64,000 nucleotides of DNA from Erwinia sp. S63 (GCF_016625195.1 NZ_JACVUP010000003.1:62001-126000), one strand, 5' to 3'; shown: positions 43,408 to 52,470, counted from the first letter of the stretch. Numbers and translations: made by a program. The notes: generated by a model from the sequence alone, not told the origin.

Positions 43408-44043
43408 TTACATCGCGATCAAATATTCATGGAAATCCGCTGCCGGATTTAAAGCTAACTGCGCGGCACTCTGTTGCGGATTAGCCAGCAAATACCGCCG
43501 CACCAGTGCATATCCGAGCGAGTAGCCCAGCCAACGCGGCATATCGGCGCTACCGAAAAACCAGGCATTATGGTCGTAAAAGGGTTGCGACCACTGTTCT
43601 ATGGCCCGATCAACATAAGGGGCAAACAGTGAAGGAGCCAGCGTTTCCCACGGCTCGGGCTCGCCACCGCACACTTCCTGCGAGAAGTGACCGGCTAAAC
43701 CTTCAGACACCAGCGCTTCACCCAACATCCTGCCATAGCCGGGGCCATCCCAGCGGGCAGCATGATGCAGTTCGTGGGCAAACATGCGCGTCAGGCTCTC
43801 TTGGGTGAGATCGTGACTGTGCGGATCAATGGTCAAATAGATGATGCCAGGTTCCGGGGAGTAGCCCAGACACCCTTTGCCTTCGAGAACAAACTGCCCT
43901 GCTTTGATCACCACATCTAAGGCATTAATCTCGAGATGGCTGTTAGCCTGCCGCCAGGTGCGTTGCAGTGCCTCATCGATCCAAGGACGTTGAGCGGAGA
44001 GTGTTTGTCGGGCATTGATGAAGTGAAGATCGAGAGAATGCAT
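43408..44043 (-). CDS. Putative zinc-dependent protease (DUF2268 family)
   Basis: 211 residues. A complete gluzincin motif, HELHH at 90-94, and a downstream Glu at about 114 (EALVSEGLAGHF) form a credible zinc site. The rest includes a C-terminal region with GYSLGYALVRRYL, characteristic of DUF2268. No signal peptide, so it should be cytoplasmic. Start: ATG at 44043 with AGGAGG close upstream; a longer frame reaches 44115 but lacks a ribosome site. Stop is 8 bp from the SnoaL-like gene, convergent. Confidence 0.78.
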   Translation of the reverse strand: MHSLDLHFINARQTLSAQRPWIDEALQRTWRQANSHLEINALDVVIKAGQFVLEGKGCLGYSPEPGIIYLTIDPHSHDLTQESLTRMFAHELHHAARWDGPGYGRMLGEALVSEGLAGHFSQEVCGGEPEPWETLAPSLFAPYVDRAIEQWSQPFYDHNAWFFGSADMPRWLGYSLGYALVRRYLLANPQQSAAQLALNPAADFHEYLIAM

Positions 44044-44211
44044 CTGGCCTCCTGCCATTGTGAAATAGAACGAACTCACATCATGCTCAGGTATCCATGC
44101 GATGACAAATTTCAAATGATTAAGCGTGATGAACTGCGCGGTTTAAGCCAGGCATAATCTTCCGCTGCTATGCTTGGCATCAGTCGTTAATGAGTATTCA
44201 CAGGCGGAACA

Positions 44212-45129
44212 ATGAAAGTCGTGTTATGTGCGTATCACGAGATGGGATGCGCGGCGCTGGAGAGTTTGCAGGAAGTGGGATTCGAAGTGGTGTGCGTCTT
44301 CACCCATGCAGGTGCACATCAGGAAAACAGTTTTTTTGACTCGGTTGAAGCCATGGCGCTGCAGCAGCAGATCCCGGTGTTTTGCCCGGACGATATCAAC
44401 ACGCCAGAATGGATTGCCAAAGTCATCTCGCTGCAACCCGATGCGATTCTCACGCTGTCCTATCGACAAGCGCTCTCCCCCGCATTAATTGCCACTGCCA
44501 AAAAAGGCGCATTCAACGTGCACGCTTCGCTGCTGCCCACCTATCGCGGACGGGCGCATCTTAACTGGGTTATTATCCGTAATGAGCGTGAAACCGGGGT
44601 GACGCTGCATCGCATCAATGATGTCCCAGACGGTGGCCCGATACTGGCGCAGAGCCGTGTCGTTATCACCGATGAAGATGACGCGCTGTCTCTCCATCGC
44701 AAACTGGTGTGCACCACGCGCGAACAATTGCCAGGCTGGCTACGCGCTCTGAGGGCGGGTAGTTTGATTGAGCGTGCGCAGGATGAAAGTCTTGCCAGCG
44801 AACCGGGACAACGAAAGCCTGAGGATGGGCAGATTCATTGGCGTCACACTGCCGATGAGATTCATGCTCTGATTCGCGGCGTCGCTTATCCGTGGCCAGG
44901 TGCGTATAGCCTGATGGGAGAGCAGCGTTTTACCGTGTGGAAAAGCCGCGTAATTACCCAGCCGCATCAGCACGCACCGGGCAGCATTATTTCCATCGAT
45001 CCGCTTTATATCGCCTGTGGCGAAAATGTGCTGGAAATTGTCGCGGCGGGATTATCTCATCACGACAATTTCAGTGCGGCGCAGCTGGTGCAGCACTTCT
45101 CGCTGAACGTGGGAATGCAGCTGAAGTAA
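44212..45129 (+). CDS. Stand-alone formyltransferase similar to the N-terminal domain of ArnA
   Basis: 305 residues. The N-terminus VVLCAYHEMGCAALESL and TYRGRAHLNWVIIRNERETGVTLHRI strongly resemble the N-terminal UDP-L-Ara4N formyltransferase half of ArnA; the catalytic Asn-His (AFNVHAS) and Asp (NDVPDGGPI) are present, and the C-terminal subdomain has IRGVAYPWPGAYSLMGEQRFTVWKS. The ArnA dehydrogenase half is missing, and no arn genes are adjacent. It may formylate another nucleotide-amino sugar or be an ArnA paralogue. Single-gene transcription unit with a terminator downstream. Confidence 0.82.
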   Translation: MKVVLCAYHEMGCAALESLQEVGFEVVCVFTHAGAHQENSFFDSVEAMALQQQIPVFCPDDINTPEWIAKVISLQPDAILTLSYRQALSPALIATAKKGAFNVHASLLPTYRGRAHLNWVIIRNERETGVTLHRINDVPDGGPILAQSRVVITDEDDALSLHRKLVCTTREQLPGWLRALRAGSLIERAQDESLASEPGQRKPEDGQIHWRHTADEIHALIRGVAYPWPGAYSLMGEQRFTVWKSRVITQPHQHAPGSIISIDPLYIACGENVLEIVAAGLSHHDNFSAAQLVQHFSLNVGMQLK

Positions 45130-45137
45130 TTTTGAGC

Positions 45138-45162
45138 TGGCGATTTCAGGCTGAAATCGCCA
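45138..45162. terminator. Bidirectional stem-loop after the formyltransferase gene
   Basis: TGGCGATTTC pairs with GAAATCGCCA around AGGCT, followed on the plus strand by ACTTTTAT. Sits between convergent genes. Confidence 0.72.
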
Positions 45163-45169
45163 ACTTTTA

Positions 45170-46219
45170 TCACCAGCGAGTCGCTGCCATATCAATCACA
45201 AAGCGATACTTCACATCGCCTTTCAGCATGCGCGCAAAGGCATCTTCAACCGCTTCACCCGCAATCAATTCGATATCTGCCGTGATGTTGTGTTCGCCAC
45301 AGAAATCCAGCATCTCCTGCGTCTCTTTGATGCTGCCGATGGATGAGCCGCTGATGCTCAAGCGACGGAAGACCATTGGGGTGACGTCAGGTGCCTGGTG
45401 CGGTTGTTCTGGAATGCCCACCAGTACTAAACGGCCATTGGTTTTTAAGGTCGCGAGGTAAGGATCGAGATCGTGGGGCGCGGAGACGCAGTCGATAATG
45501 AAGTCGAGAGAGGTTTGCGCCGCTGCCATCTGATCGGCATCGCGCGAGACCACTACGCGGCTGGCCCCAAGACGGCGTGCATCGGCACCTTTTTCTGGAG
45601 ACGTTGTGAACAGCGTCACTTCCGCACCCATCGCGCTCGCCAGTTTCACCGCCATATGGCCTAAGCCACCTAAACCGACCACGCCGACTTTGTCACCTGC
45701 CTGCACCTTGAAGTGACGCAGCGGTGACCAAACGGTGACGCCCGCACACAGCAACGGTGCAACGCCTGCCAGCGGCAGGTTCTGCGGCACTGACACCACA
45801 AAATGCTGATCGACCACCACATTTTGCGCGTACCCACCCCAGGTGCTGTCGCCAGTGTGTTTGTCGATACCGTTATAGGTCGCGGTAAATCCGGCTTCGC
45901 AGTACTGCTCTTCCTGCTGCTGGCAGAAATGGCATTCACGACAGGAATCGACCATCACGCCGACACCCACCACATCACCGACCTTGAAGTTTGTGACCGC
46001 TGCGCCGGTTTCCCGCACGCGACCGACGATTTCGTGGCCAGGCACCAGCGGATAACGACTGACCGCCCATTCGTTACGCGCCATATGCAGATCGGAGTGG
46101 CACACGCCGCAGTACAGGATATCGATTTTAACGTCCTGCGGTTGCAGTGGACGCAGCGCGATCTGGCTGGATACTAAAGGTTTTGCCGCGTCGTGTGCGA
46201 CTAATGCGTTGATTTTCAT
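45170..46219 (-). CDS. yahK: Zinc-dependent NAD(P) alcohol/aldehyde dehydrogenase, YahK-like
   Basis: 349 residues, medium-chain CAD-type dehydrogenase reducing aldehydes. Catalytic zinc: CGVCHSDLH and GHEIVGRV; structural zinc: four cysteines in DSCRECHFCQQQEEQYC; cofactor motif GVVGLGGLGHMAVKLASAMGA. Long identical stretches to E. coli YahK (APLLCAG, QEMLDFCGEH, MLKGDVKYRFVID) make this branch likely. Divergent from an HxlR regulator with a clear operator, suggesting aldehyde- or electrophile-induced detoxification. Confidence 0.9.
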   Translation of the reverse strand: MKINALVAHDAAKPLVSSQIALRPLQPQDVKIDILYCGVCHSDLHMARNEWAVSRYPLVPGHEIVGRVRETGAAVTNFKVGDVVGVGVMVDSCRECHFCQQQEEQYCEAGFTATYNGIDKHTGDSTWGGYAQNVVVDQHFVVSVPQNLPLAGVAPLLCAGVTVWSPLRHFKVQAGDKVGVVGLGGLGHMAVKLASAMGAEVTLFTTSPEKGADARRLGASRVVVSRDADQMAAAQTSLDFIIDCVSAPHDLDPYLATLKTNGRLVLVGIPEQPHQAPDVTPMVFRRLSISGSSIGSIKETQEMLDFCGEHNITADIELIAGEAVEDAFARMLKGDVKYRFVIDMAATRW

Positions 46220-46293
46220 GGTGCCTCCGCAAGGTGCTGGCGTTATTGAGTTGAAGGCGGCAGACTATAGTCAACGTGGTGCAAAATTGATAG

Positions 46294-46313
46294 TAGTTAC
46301 CATTTGGTGACTA
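46294..46313. promoter_or_regulatory. HxlR-type operator between the dehydrogenase and HxlR genes
   Basis: TAGTTACC-ATTT-GGTGACTA, inverted arms with one mismatch, 15 bp upstream of the HxlR start. A further TATAGTCA half site is at 46266. Confidence 0.7.
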
Positions 46314-46328
46314 TAAGGAGAGACACCG

Positions 46329-46760
46329 ATGCCAGCCTGGGTTGACGGTAAACTGGTTTTTTATGCGGATTCCCCGCCGCGTCGCTTGATGGACCTGTTC
46401 TCGCTGAAGTGGAGCAGCATGGTGCTGCACGCGCTTTATCACTGGCCGGGACAACGTGCCCGAACCGGGGAGCTGCAACGCAGCCTGCAGGGAATTTCGA
46501 AGAAAATGCTGTTTCAGACACTGAAGGAGCTGGAGCAGCGGGGACTGATCGCCCGCCATGTATACGACGTGGTTCCACCGAAAGTGGATTATCGCTTAAC
46601 GCCGTTAGGATTGACCTTCGCAGCGCCGATTGAGCAGATGTATCTGTGGGGGCTGGAAAACCAGGCGGCGCTGGATGCGATGGACGCCCACTTAAAAGCG
46701 GCTACGGACGTGCCATCAGACGCGCCACCGTCTCACGATCTCTCGGCAAGCGAGGATTAA
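46329..46760 (+). CDS. HxlR-family winged-helix transcriptional regulator
   Basis: 143 residues. The DNA-binding domain reads KWSSMVLHALYHWPGQRARTGELQRSLQGISKKMLFQTLKELEQRGLIARHVYDVVPPKVDYRLTPLG across the usual helices; HxlR proteins bind as dimers and sense electrophiles or aldehydes. GGAG lies upstream of the ATG. The 3' end overlaps the end of the convergent MmyB-type gene by 59 bp, more than the usual few bases. Confidence 0.88.
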   Translation: MPAWVDGKLVFYADSPPRRLMDLFSLKWSSMVLHALYHWPGQRARTGELQRSLQGISKKMLFQTLKELEQRGLIARHVYDVVPPKVDYRLTPLGLTFAAPIEQMYLWGLENQAALDAMDAHLKAATDVPSDAPPSHDLSASED

Positions 46761-47526
46761 ATACCACCAGGCTCAGGCCGGGCTTACCCTCAACCGCGAA
46801 GGTGCTGTATTCAAGTTCCAGCACGCCTTCGTCCGGGAGCCACAGTTGCTTTATCCCTTCGCCATGCTGGCTCACTTCCTGCGATTGCCAGAGCTGACGG
46901 AAGGTTTCGCTCATCGCGCTGAGTTCTTCCACCAGCGCGCGCACATGTTCGCTGGCACCGGTACGTGCTACGTCGGCACGGAAATTCGCCACCATGTTAC
47001 GCGTGACCTGATGCCAATCCGGCAGGCGTTTTTTCATCTCTTCGTTGCTGAACATCATCAACAGGATATTGCGCTGTTCCGACGGCAGCTGCGCGTAATC
47101 CACAAACACTTTGGTCGCCGCATGGTTCCACGCTACCACCTGCCATTCAGCGGTTTTCACCAGCGCGGGCGTGTGCGTCATGCTATCCAGGACGCGTTGC
47201 AACGAGGGTGAAACATCCACGCCCGCCTGCCAGGTGACGCCAGGCAAACGATTTTGCGCCAGCAGGAACAGGTGGTCGCGCTCGGCGGCACTCAGCTCCA
47301 ACGCTTTGGATAACCGTTCCAATACCTCTTCGGAAGGCGCACCGCCTCTACCCTGCTCCAGCCAGGTGTACCAGGTGGTGCTGACGCAGGCGCGCACCGC
47401 CACCTCTTCCCGACGCAATCCGGGAGTACGACGGCGCAGCAGAGGATAGCCAAGTTTGCCAGCATCCAGCCGCTGACGGCGTTCACGCAGGTAATTGCCG
47501 AGCAGATTGTCGTCTTGTTGGGTCAT
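46702..47526 (-). CDS. XRE/MmyB-type helix-turn-helix regulator
   Basis: 274 residues. N-terminal helix-turn-helix (LRERRQRLDAGKLGY, RTPGLRREEVAVRACVSTTWYTWLEQGRG) followed by the MmyB ligand-binding domain (ITWQAGVDVSPSLQRVLD-like start, PALVKTAEWQVVAWNHAA, QRNILLMMF). These regulators are usually divergent to an oxidoreductase or short-chain dehydrogenase gene, as here with the NAD-epimerase family gene. A TATAC-CT-GTATA palindrome (47547-47558) in the gap is a candidate operator. Overlaps the HxlR gene at its 3' end. Confidence 0.88.
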   Translation of the reverse strand: MTQQDDNLLGNYLRERRQRLDAGKLGYPLLRRRTPGLRREEVAVRACVSTTWYTWLEQGRGGAPSEEVLERLSKALELSAAERDHLFLLAQNRLPGVTWQAGVDVSPSLQRVLDSMTHTPALVKTAEWQVVAWNHAATKVFVDYAQLPSEQRNILLMMFSNEEMKKRLPDWHQVTRNMVANFRADVARTGASEHVRALVEELSAMSETFRQLWQSQEVSQHGEGIKQLWLPDEGVLELEYSTFAVEGKPGLSLVVFNPRLPRDRETVARLMARP

Positions 47527-47546
47527 GGCCTTATCCTGTTAGTGCC

Positions 47547-47558
47547 TATACCTGTATA
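47547..47558. promoter_or_regulatory. Small palindrome, candidate MmyB-regulator operator
   Basis: TATACCTGTATA, perfect inverted arms of 5 bp, 21 bp upstream of the regulator start. Confidence 0.45.
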
Positions 47559-47629
47559 AGCTCACGACTTTTCGCCGCGCTGCAGACTTTTATCATAGTG
47601 CTTCAACAGCCAGAAATAGGAGTACGAAT

Positions 47630-48520
47630 ATGCGACTTTTTGTGACCGGCGCAAGCGGCTTTATCGGTTCGGCCATTGTGAAAAAACTGCAGGCACGCGG
47701 CGTGGACGTGCTTGGACTGGCGCGCAGTGACGCGTCGGCTGAGAAACTGCATCAGCAAGGTGTGCAGGTGATGCGCGGCGATTTAGAAGATATTGCCAGC
47801 CTGCGTAGCGCCGTGGAACAGAGTGATGGTGTGATCCATGCCGGATACATTCATGATTTCAGCCGCATGGATCACGCAGCGGCTATCGATCAGCAGGCGA
47901 TTCTGGCGATGGGTGAAGTGTTGGCCGGATCCAATCGTCCGCTGGTGGTGACCACCGGCACTGCGTTGGTCTCGCCAGGACGGCTCGCGGTTGAGCAGAC
48001 TCAACCGGTTTCCGGCGGTCATCCTCGCTCTGATTCCAATATCGCCGCACTCGCGCTGGCGGATAAAGGGGTGCGCGTCTCGCTGGTGCGTCTTCCGCCC
48101 ACAGTACACGGCGCGGGCGACCACGGATTTGTGCCGATGATCATTAATATGGCGAAAGAGAAAGGCGCGGCGGTGTATGTCGGGGATGGCGAGAATCGCT
48201 GGCCTGCAGTGCATCGTGATGATGCGGCGGAGTTGTTCTGCCTCGCCGCCGAGCACGCCGAAGCCGGGACGATTCTGCATGCGATTCAGGAAGAAGGCAT
48301 CGCATTCCGCCAGATCGCCGAAACCATTGGTGCAGGTTTGTCTCTGCCGGTGAAAAGTCTGAGCATGGAAGAAGCGAAAGAGTGGCTGGGCTGGATGGCA
48401 TTATTTGCTTCAATCGATAACCCCGCTTCCAGTGAATGGACGCGCCAGACCTTTAAATGGCAGCCCACCGGGCCAGGATTGCTGCAGGATATGCGTGAGG
48501 CGGGTTATTTTTCGCGTTGA
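47630..48520 (+). CDS. NAD-dependent epimerase/dehydratase family oxidoreductase (extended SDR)
   Basis: 296 residues. N-terminal Rossmann motif VTGASGFIGSAIVKKL, acidic cofactor-selecting region, and NAD epimerase-like RLPPTVHGAGDHGFVPMIINMAKEKG. The usual YxxxK pair is not seen at the standard site (VEQTQPVSGGHPRSDSN), as in several atypical SDR members. Divergent from the MmyB-type regulator, which probably controls it. Its 3' end overlaps the LysR gene by 16 bp. Substrate unknown. Confidence 0.82.
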   Translation: MRLFVTGASGFIGSAIVKKLQARGVDVLGLARSDASAEKLHQQGVQVMRGDLEDIASLRSAVEQSDGVIHAGYIHDFSRMDHAAAIDQQAILAMGEVLAGSNRPLVVTTGTALVSPGRLAVEQTQPVSGGHPRSDSNIAALALADKGVRVSLVRLPPTVHGAGDHGFVPMIINMAKEKGAAVYVGDGENRWPAVHRDDAAELFCLAAEHAEAGTILHAIQEEGIAFRQIAETIGAGLSLPVKSLSMEEAKEWLGWMALFASIDNPASSEWTRQTFKWQPTGPGLLQDMREAGYFSR

Positions 48521-49419
48521 TTCCGCACCGCTTCTTGCAGGAAATCAATAAACGCGCGGCTTCTTGCGGGAAGAAAACTGCGTTCCTGATAGAGCAGCGC
48601 AATCTCAAGGGGCGCGGGAGCGAGTTCAAGCTCAATCACTTCTAACTGCCCATTACGAATATAAGGCTCACAAGCCTGCGCTGAAAGGATGGCAAACCCG
48701 ATGCCTTTCAGTGCAGCTTGCATCGCCATCTCACCACTGTCGACACGGAAAGGACTCAACACATTGATGTGTCGAAATCCTTTGCCAGTGGTTAGAAATT
48801 GCCACGCTTGCCCCTGAAGCGCACTAACGGTGGTGATACAGGGCAGAGCAAGCAATTGTTCTGTATGCGTTGGTCTGGTGTATTTTTGCAGTAAAGTCGG
48901 CGCCGCAACAATCAGGCAGGGCAATGAAGCCAGCGGTCGAGCTATGACATCACTGCTGGCGCGCGTACCGCGACTGATATCAATGACAACATCGCAGTCA
49001 TCCCACAGTGCCTCTGCTCCCTGCAGACTGGTAGTACAATGGAGTTCAATTCTGGGATATCGCAGTGCAAAGTCAGCCAAAAGATTGCCGAAGATCACCG
49101 GTCCTACTCCATTCGGCAAACACACGCGAAGCAGTCCTTCCGGCTCAGTTTGCGCGTGGCTTAATCTGGCTTCCGTCTCATTCACCGAGTCCAGCAGTGG
49201 TCGCATGCTGTCAAAAAACATCTGCCCTGCCTCGGTAAGCTTCATTAGGCGCGTACTTCTCTGTATGAGTCGCATCCCTAATCGTTCTTCCAGCTGGGAA
49301 ATCTGACGACTCACATTCGATGCAGGCATATTCAAAGCACGCGCACCGCCGATAAAACTACCTTTCTCTGCAACGGTGACGAATACCCTCAAGACATTTA
49401 AATCGATTTTGCTGCGCAT
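48505..49419 (-). CDS. LysR-family transcriptional regulator
   Basis: 304 residues. DNA-binding domain LRVFVTVAEKGSFIGGARALNMPASNVSRQ followed by LEERLGMRLIQRSTRLMKLTEAG, of the CrgA/YafC type; effector domain with RVCLPNGVGPVIF and GEMAMQAALKGIGFAIL. Divergent from an MFS transporter, the likely target. No convincing operator found in the short gap. Confidence 0.9.
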   Translation of the reverse strand: MRSKIDLNVLRVFVTVAEKGSFIGGARALNMPASNVSRQISQLEERLGMRLIQRSTRLMKLTEAGQMFFDSMRPLLDSVNETEARLSHAQTEPEGLLRVCLPNGVGPVIFGNLLADFALRYPRIELHCTTSLQGAEALWDDCDVVIDISRGTRASSDVIARPLASLPCLIVAAPTLLQKYTRPTHTEQLLALPCITTVSALQGQAWQFLTTGKGFRHINVLSPFRVDSGEMAMQAALKGIGFAILSAQACEPYIRNGQLEVIELELAPAPLEIALLYQERSFLPARSRAFIDFLQEAVRNQREK

Positions 49420-49521
49420 CGATCATCCCATTTTTGATAATTAAGCGTCCTACTTTATCTCTCTAATCATAGTGATGCACGGGCAATAGACTAAGCCTCC
49501 ACTAATTAGATGGAGAAAACT

Positions 49522-50697
49522 ATGAACCTCTCTCACACTTTATCGGGCTCATCCGCCGTGATACGCATCGCTTTCATCATTGCGTTTGTGCAGTTCACGA
49601 ATGCACTCGAGTACATGATGTTCAATCCGATATTCGCCTCGATGGCATCTCATTTTTCAGTGCCTGTCACTTATGCAGGATATGTCACGGGCACTTACAC
49701 CTTTGCTTCAGTGATATCCGGCTTATGTGTTTGGAAATGGATTAACCGCGTGAGCGCCAAACGATTTTTATTTTGGAATATGGCGCTTTTGGGTGTTCTG
49801 ACGGTACTGATCACCTTCACCAGCAGCTATACCTTGCTCTTGCTTCTGCGATTTATAGCGGGCTTAGCGGGAGGAACAACAATGGGCGTCGGAATGAGTT
49901 TGTTAATCAGCCTCGCGCCAGCGGCATTACAAGCGCGGATGATTGCCACCGTCATCGCCTCTTTCTCTGTAGTGAGCATTGCAGGCATGCCGGCGATGCT
50001 GTTTTTAAGTACACTTTTCGGGTGGTCAAGTGCACCAAGACTTATTGGCTTGCTGTGCCTGCTATGTTTACTGCTTATTGCCCGCTTTATTCCTGATGTC
50101 GAAAGCAATGGTGTGAATAAAGCGTCAATGACACTGACGCCAGAGTGGTTGTTTTTTGCTAGCGGAAACGCCGTCGCGCAATTTACCCCCATGCTCATCA
50201 TTCCTGCTTTGGTGCCAATGCTGACCCACCACATGCAGGCTCTCACCGCTTCTCTGCCCACTCTGTTTTTCATTGGTGGCATCGCTGGCTTGATGGCAAC
50301 TAAACTCACCGGAAAACTATTGACCTACTTATCCGGCTACACATTAGCTATTGTCTCAACGCTGATATTGCTGGTCAGCATGCTGCTACCCGTTTCAGGT
50401 CTACACGCCAGTGGTCTTTTTATTGGGCTATTTCTGGGTGGGGCTTATGGACGATTAGTAGTGGTGTCTTGTGTGACCGCAAAGTTTCCCGATAAGGCAA
50501 GTCGTGCTGGCTTCCTGACTGTGCAAACGGCGCTAATGTCACTGAGCACCACTCTCGCCTTTTTTCTTTCTGCCATGACTTTCAAAGAGGCATCACCGCT
50601 GCCGGTCATGTTCCTGATACTGGTGCTGAGCAGCGCATTACTCTTACCAGTCATGGTCAAGAGTATGGAGAAGAGGTTAGCCAGGCGCGAAATCTAA
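49522..50697 (+). CDS. MFS transporter
   Basis: 391 residues with twelve hydrophobic helices (for example IAFIIAFVQFTNALEYMMF, LLLRFIAGLAGGTTMGVGMSL, VSIAGMPAMLFLSTLFGW). DHA1/AraJ-like features suggest an exporter of sugars or drugs. GGAG sits 6 bases before the ATG at 49522; the ATG four codons upstream overlaps that ribosome site and is disfavoured. Divergent from a LysR regulator. Confidence 0.85.
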   Translation: MNLSHTLSGSSAVIRIAFIIAFVQFTNALEYMMFNPIFASMASHFSVPVTYAGYVTGTYTFASVISGLCVWKWINRVSAKRFLFWNMALLGVLTVLITFTSSYTLLLLLRFIAGLAGGTTMGVGMSLLISLAPAALQARMIATVIASFSVVSIAGMPAMLFLSTLFGWSSAPRLIGLLCLLCLLLIARFIPDVESNGVNKASMTLTPEWLFFASGNAVAQFTPMLIIPALVPMLTHHMQALTASLPTLFFIGGIAGLMATKLTGKLLTYLSGYTLAIVSTLILLVSMLLPVSGLHASGLFIGLFLGGAYGRLVVVSCVTAKFPDKASRAGFLTVQTALMSLSTTLAFFLSAMTFKEASPLPVMFLILVLSSALLLPVMVKSMEKRLARREI

Positions 50698-50791
50698 ACT
50701 GATAAGCGTAGCGGCAAGTTCTATCTCGCATCTAAGATTGCAGCTCTCGCTGCTAAGAAGCGTGATAAACCTGCCGCTTTGTTGGGGTGAT

Positions 50792-51613
50792 TTAACTAAA
50801 CGGCTCTTCACGCGCCAGTAAACGCGCAATCACGTTGAGCGCACCTTCGTCGTTGTTGCTGTCGGTTTTATAACGCGACACTGCCTTAACCGCTTCGGCG
50901 GCATTGGCCATCGCAAAGCTGTAGCAGGCCTGACGCAACATTTCGAGGTCGTTAGCGCTGTCGCCAATCGCCAGCACTTCGCAATCGTCGATGCCCCATT
51001 TTTCCTGTAGCAGCGCGATGCCGTGCGCTTTATGGCAACCTGGAATGATCAGATCGACAAAGCCAAAGCCGCTTGAGACCGGATGCATGATATTTTCAAT
51101 CGCGCCCAGTTCTTTGTGCAAACGCTCCATCAGGGCGTCCACTCCTTCGTGTGCCAGATTCAACGAGAACTTAAAGATGGTGTCATCGATATCGTACAGA
51201 TTGTCGCGCTTTTCCAGGCGATGATAGTGATTCGCCAGCATCGCAATCACCTCTTCCGGCATCGAGGTGTGTACATAAGCGCCGTTGCGACCGCATACCA
51301 CGGTGCTGATATCCGGCTCTTTAGCCAGAATATCCAAAATTTGATGGACGCGTTCTGGCGCCAATTCGCCGCAGAAGATCTCTTCATTGCTGTCTGACAC
51401 CCAGGCACCGTTCTCGGCGACAAAGGCGATTTCATCTTTGATATCCGGGAAGTAGCGTTGTAACTGGTAATACTGATTGCCACTGGCGACCACAAAACGA
51501 ACGCCCTTCTCTTTCAACAAGGCGTACTGGCGCGCAAAACGCTGGGCGTTGTACTGTTTGTTGTCATCGAGAAAAGTCCCATCCATATCCACCGCAATCA
51601 TTTTTACTGCCAT
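50792..51613 (-). CDS. ybiV: HAD-superfamily sugar phosphatase, YbiV-like
   Basis: 273 residues, Cof-type HAD phosphatase. Motif I IAVDMDGTFLDD, motif II VVASGNQYYQL, Lys in HKAHGIALLQ and motif IV AIGDSANDLEML. Close to E. coli YbiV throughout (GFVDLIIPG; NDEGALNVI), a sugar-phosphate phosphatase with broad specificity. Single gene, convergent with the MFS gene. Confidence 0.93.
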   Translation of the reverse strand: MAVKMIAVDMDGTFLDDNKQYNAQRFARQYALLKEKGVRFVVASGNQYYQLQRYFPDIKDEIAFVAENGAWVSDSNEEIFCGELAPERVHQILDILAKEPDISTVVCGRNGAYVHTSMPEEVIAMLANHYHRLEKRDNLYDIDDTIFKFSLNLAHEGVDALMERLHKELGAIENIMHPVSSGFGFVDLIIPGCHKAHGIALLQEKWGIDDCEVLAIGDSANDLEMLRQACYSFAMANAAEAVKAVSRYKTDSNNDEGALNVIARLLAREEPFS

Positions 51614-51750
51614 CTTGCTCTCCCGTATCGTTTGACCAGCATTCCATCCAGCTGTGAAAAGGTTTTCATAGAGCTTACTCGCGGTGTGGATTAATGAGAA
51701 TGGTAATAATGAGATTGTTAACCGCTTTCAGAGATTTCCAGTGCCATCTT

Positions 51751-52389
51751 TTACTGCAAATCCGCCCCTTTTTCCCTGATCCAGACACAGAACATCTCTG
51801 CCATGTCTTTTGCGTAGTCGAGAATCTCCGCCTCAGTGCGCGGCGTTTCGGAAAAATGCTTGCCCACGTTACCCAGTGTGCTGTTGATCAGGTCGGCAGC
51901 GCGCAGACGTTGTTTCTCTTCCAGATTGGGCAATAACTCAGACAGGAAGTCACTCATCACGTTTTCACCCGCCGCGCGCGCGGCTGCCACTTCCGGTGCA
52001 TCACGGTATAACGGCGCTGCATCGTTAAGTGCGGTACGCATTGCCGCTTCTTCACACTCTGAGTGCAAGAAAGCGAGCGTGAGTTGGTGCAGACGTTCAC
52101 CCGCAGGGACATCCCGATTGCGCAGGATTGATCCCAACAGATCGCCGGTACGTTGCCACTCCTCACTTTGTAAGCGGAAAAGAATAGCCGCTTTATTGGG
52201 AAAGTATTGATACAGCGATCCAATACTGACCCCCGCCCGTTCCGCCACGCGTGCTGTGGTAAACCGCGTGGCGCCTTCCTGTTCTAAAACCTGAGTAGCC
52301 GCTTGCAATATCGCGGAAACCAGCTCGCTGGAGCGGGCTTGCTTCGGCCTTTTTCTCTCTGAAATCTTAGCGTTACGACGTTCAGCCAC
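51751..52389 (-). CDS. TetR/AcrR-family transcriptional regulator
   Basis: 212 residues from a GTG start. Helix-turn-helix: RFTTARVAERAGVSIGSLYQYFPNKAAILFRL, a very typical TetR pattern; helical ligand domain with EGENVMSDFLSE-like and NVGKHFSETPRTEAEI. An ATG 14 codons upstream (52431) keeps the frame, but AGGAG lies just before the GTG at 52389 and the longer version would cover a palindrome serving the divergent methyltransferase gene. Probably represses that methyltransferase. Confidence 0.87.
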   Translation of the reverse strand: MAERRNAKISERKRPKQARSSELVSAILQAATQVLEQEGATRFTTARVAERAGVSIGSLYQYFPNKAAILFRLQSEEWQRTGDLLGSILRNRDVPAGERLHQLTLAFLHSECEEAAMRTALNDAAPLYRDAPEVAAARAAGENVMSDFLSELLPNLEEKQRLRAADLINSTLGNVGKHFSETPRTEAEILDYAKDMAEMFCVWIREKGADLQ

Positions 52390-52417
52390 CTGATGCTCCT
52401 GAACACGAATAGTGAAA

Positions 52418-52446
52418 TGCGAATGATTCATCGTATTCTGTTCGCA
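52418..52446. promoter_or_regulatory. Inverted repeat, likely TetR operator
   Basis: TGCGAA and TTCGCA arms with an inner GAAT/ATTC pair, between the GTG start of the TetR gene and the methyltransferase gene. Confidence 0.55.
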
Positions 52447-52470
52447 CAGATTAATCCACGGAGAATCGTT

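Noticed and set aside
50698..50791. Possible small RNA between convergent MFS and phosphatase genes
   Set aside because: It contains short inverted segments (GCAGC/GCTGC, AGCGGCA/TGCCGCT), but no promoter or terminator signal strong enough to call an RNA.
51694..51936. Frame antisense to the end of the TetR gene near 51.7 kb
   Set aside because: Overlaps a clear TetR gene on the other strand and has no ribosome site or family features.
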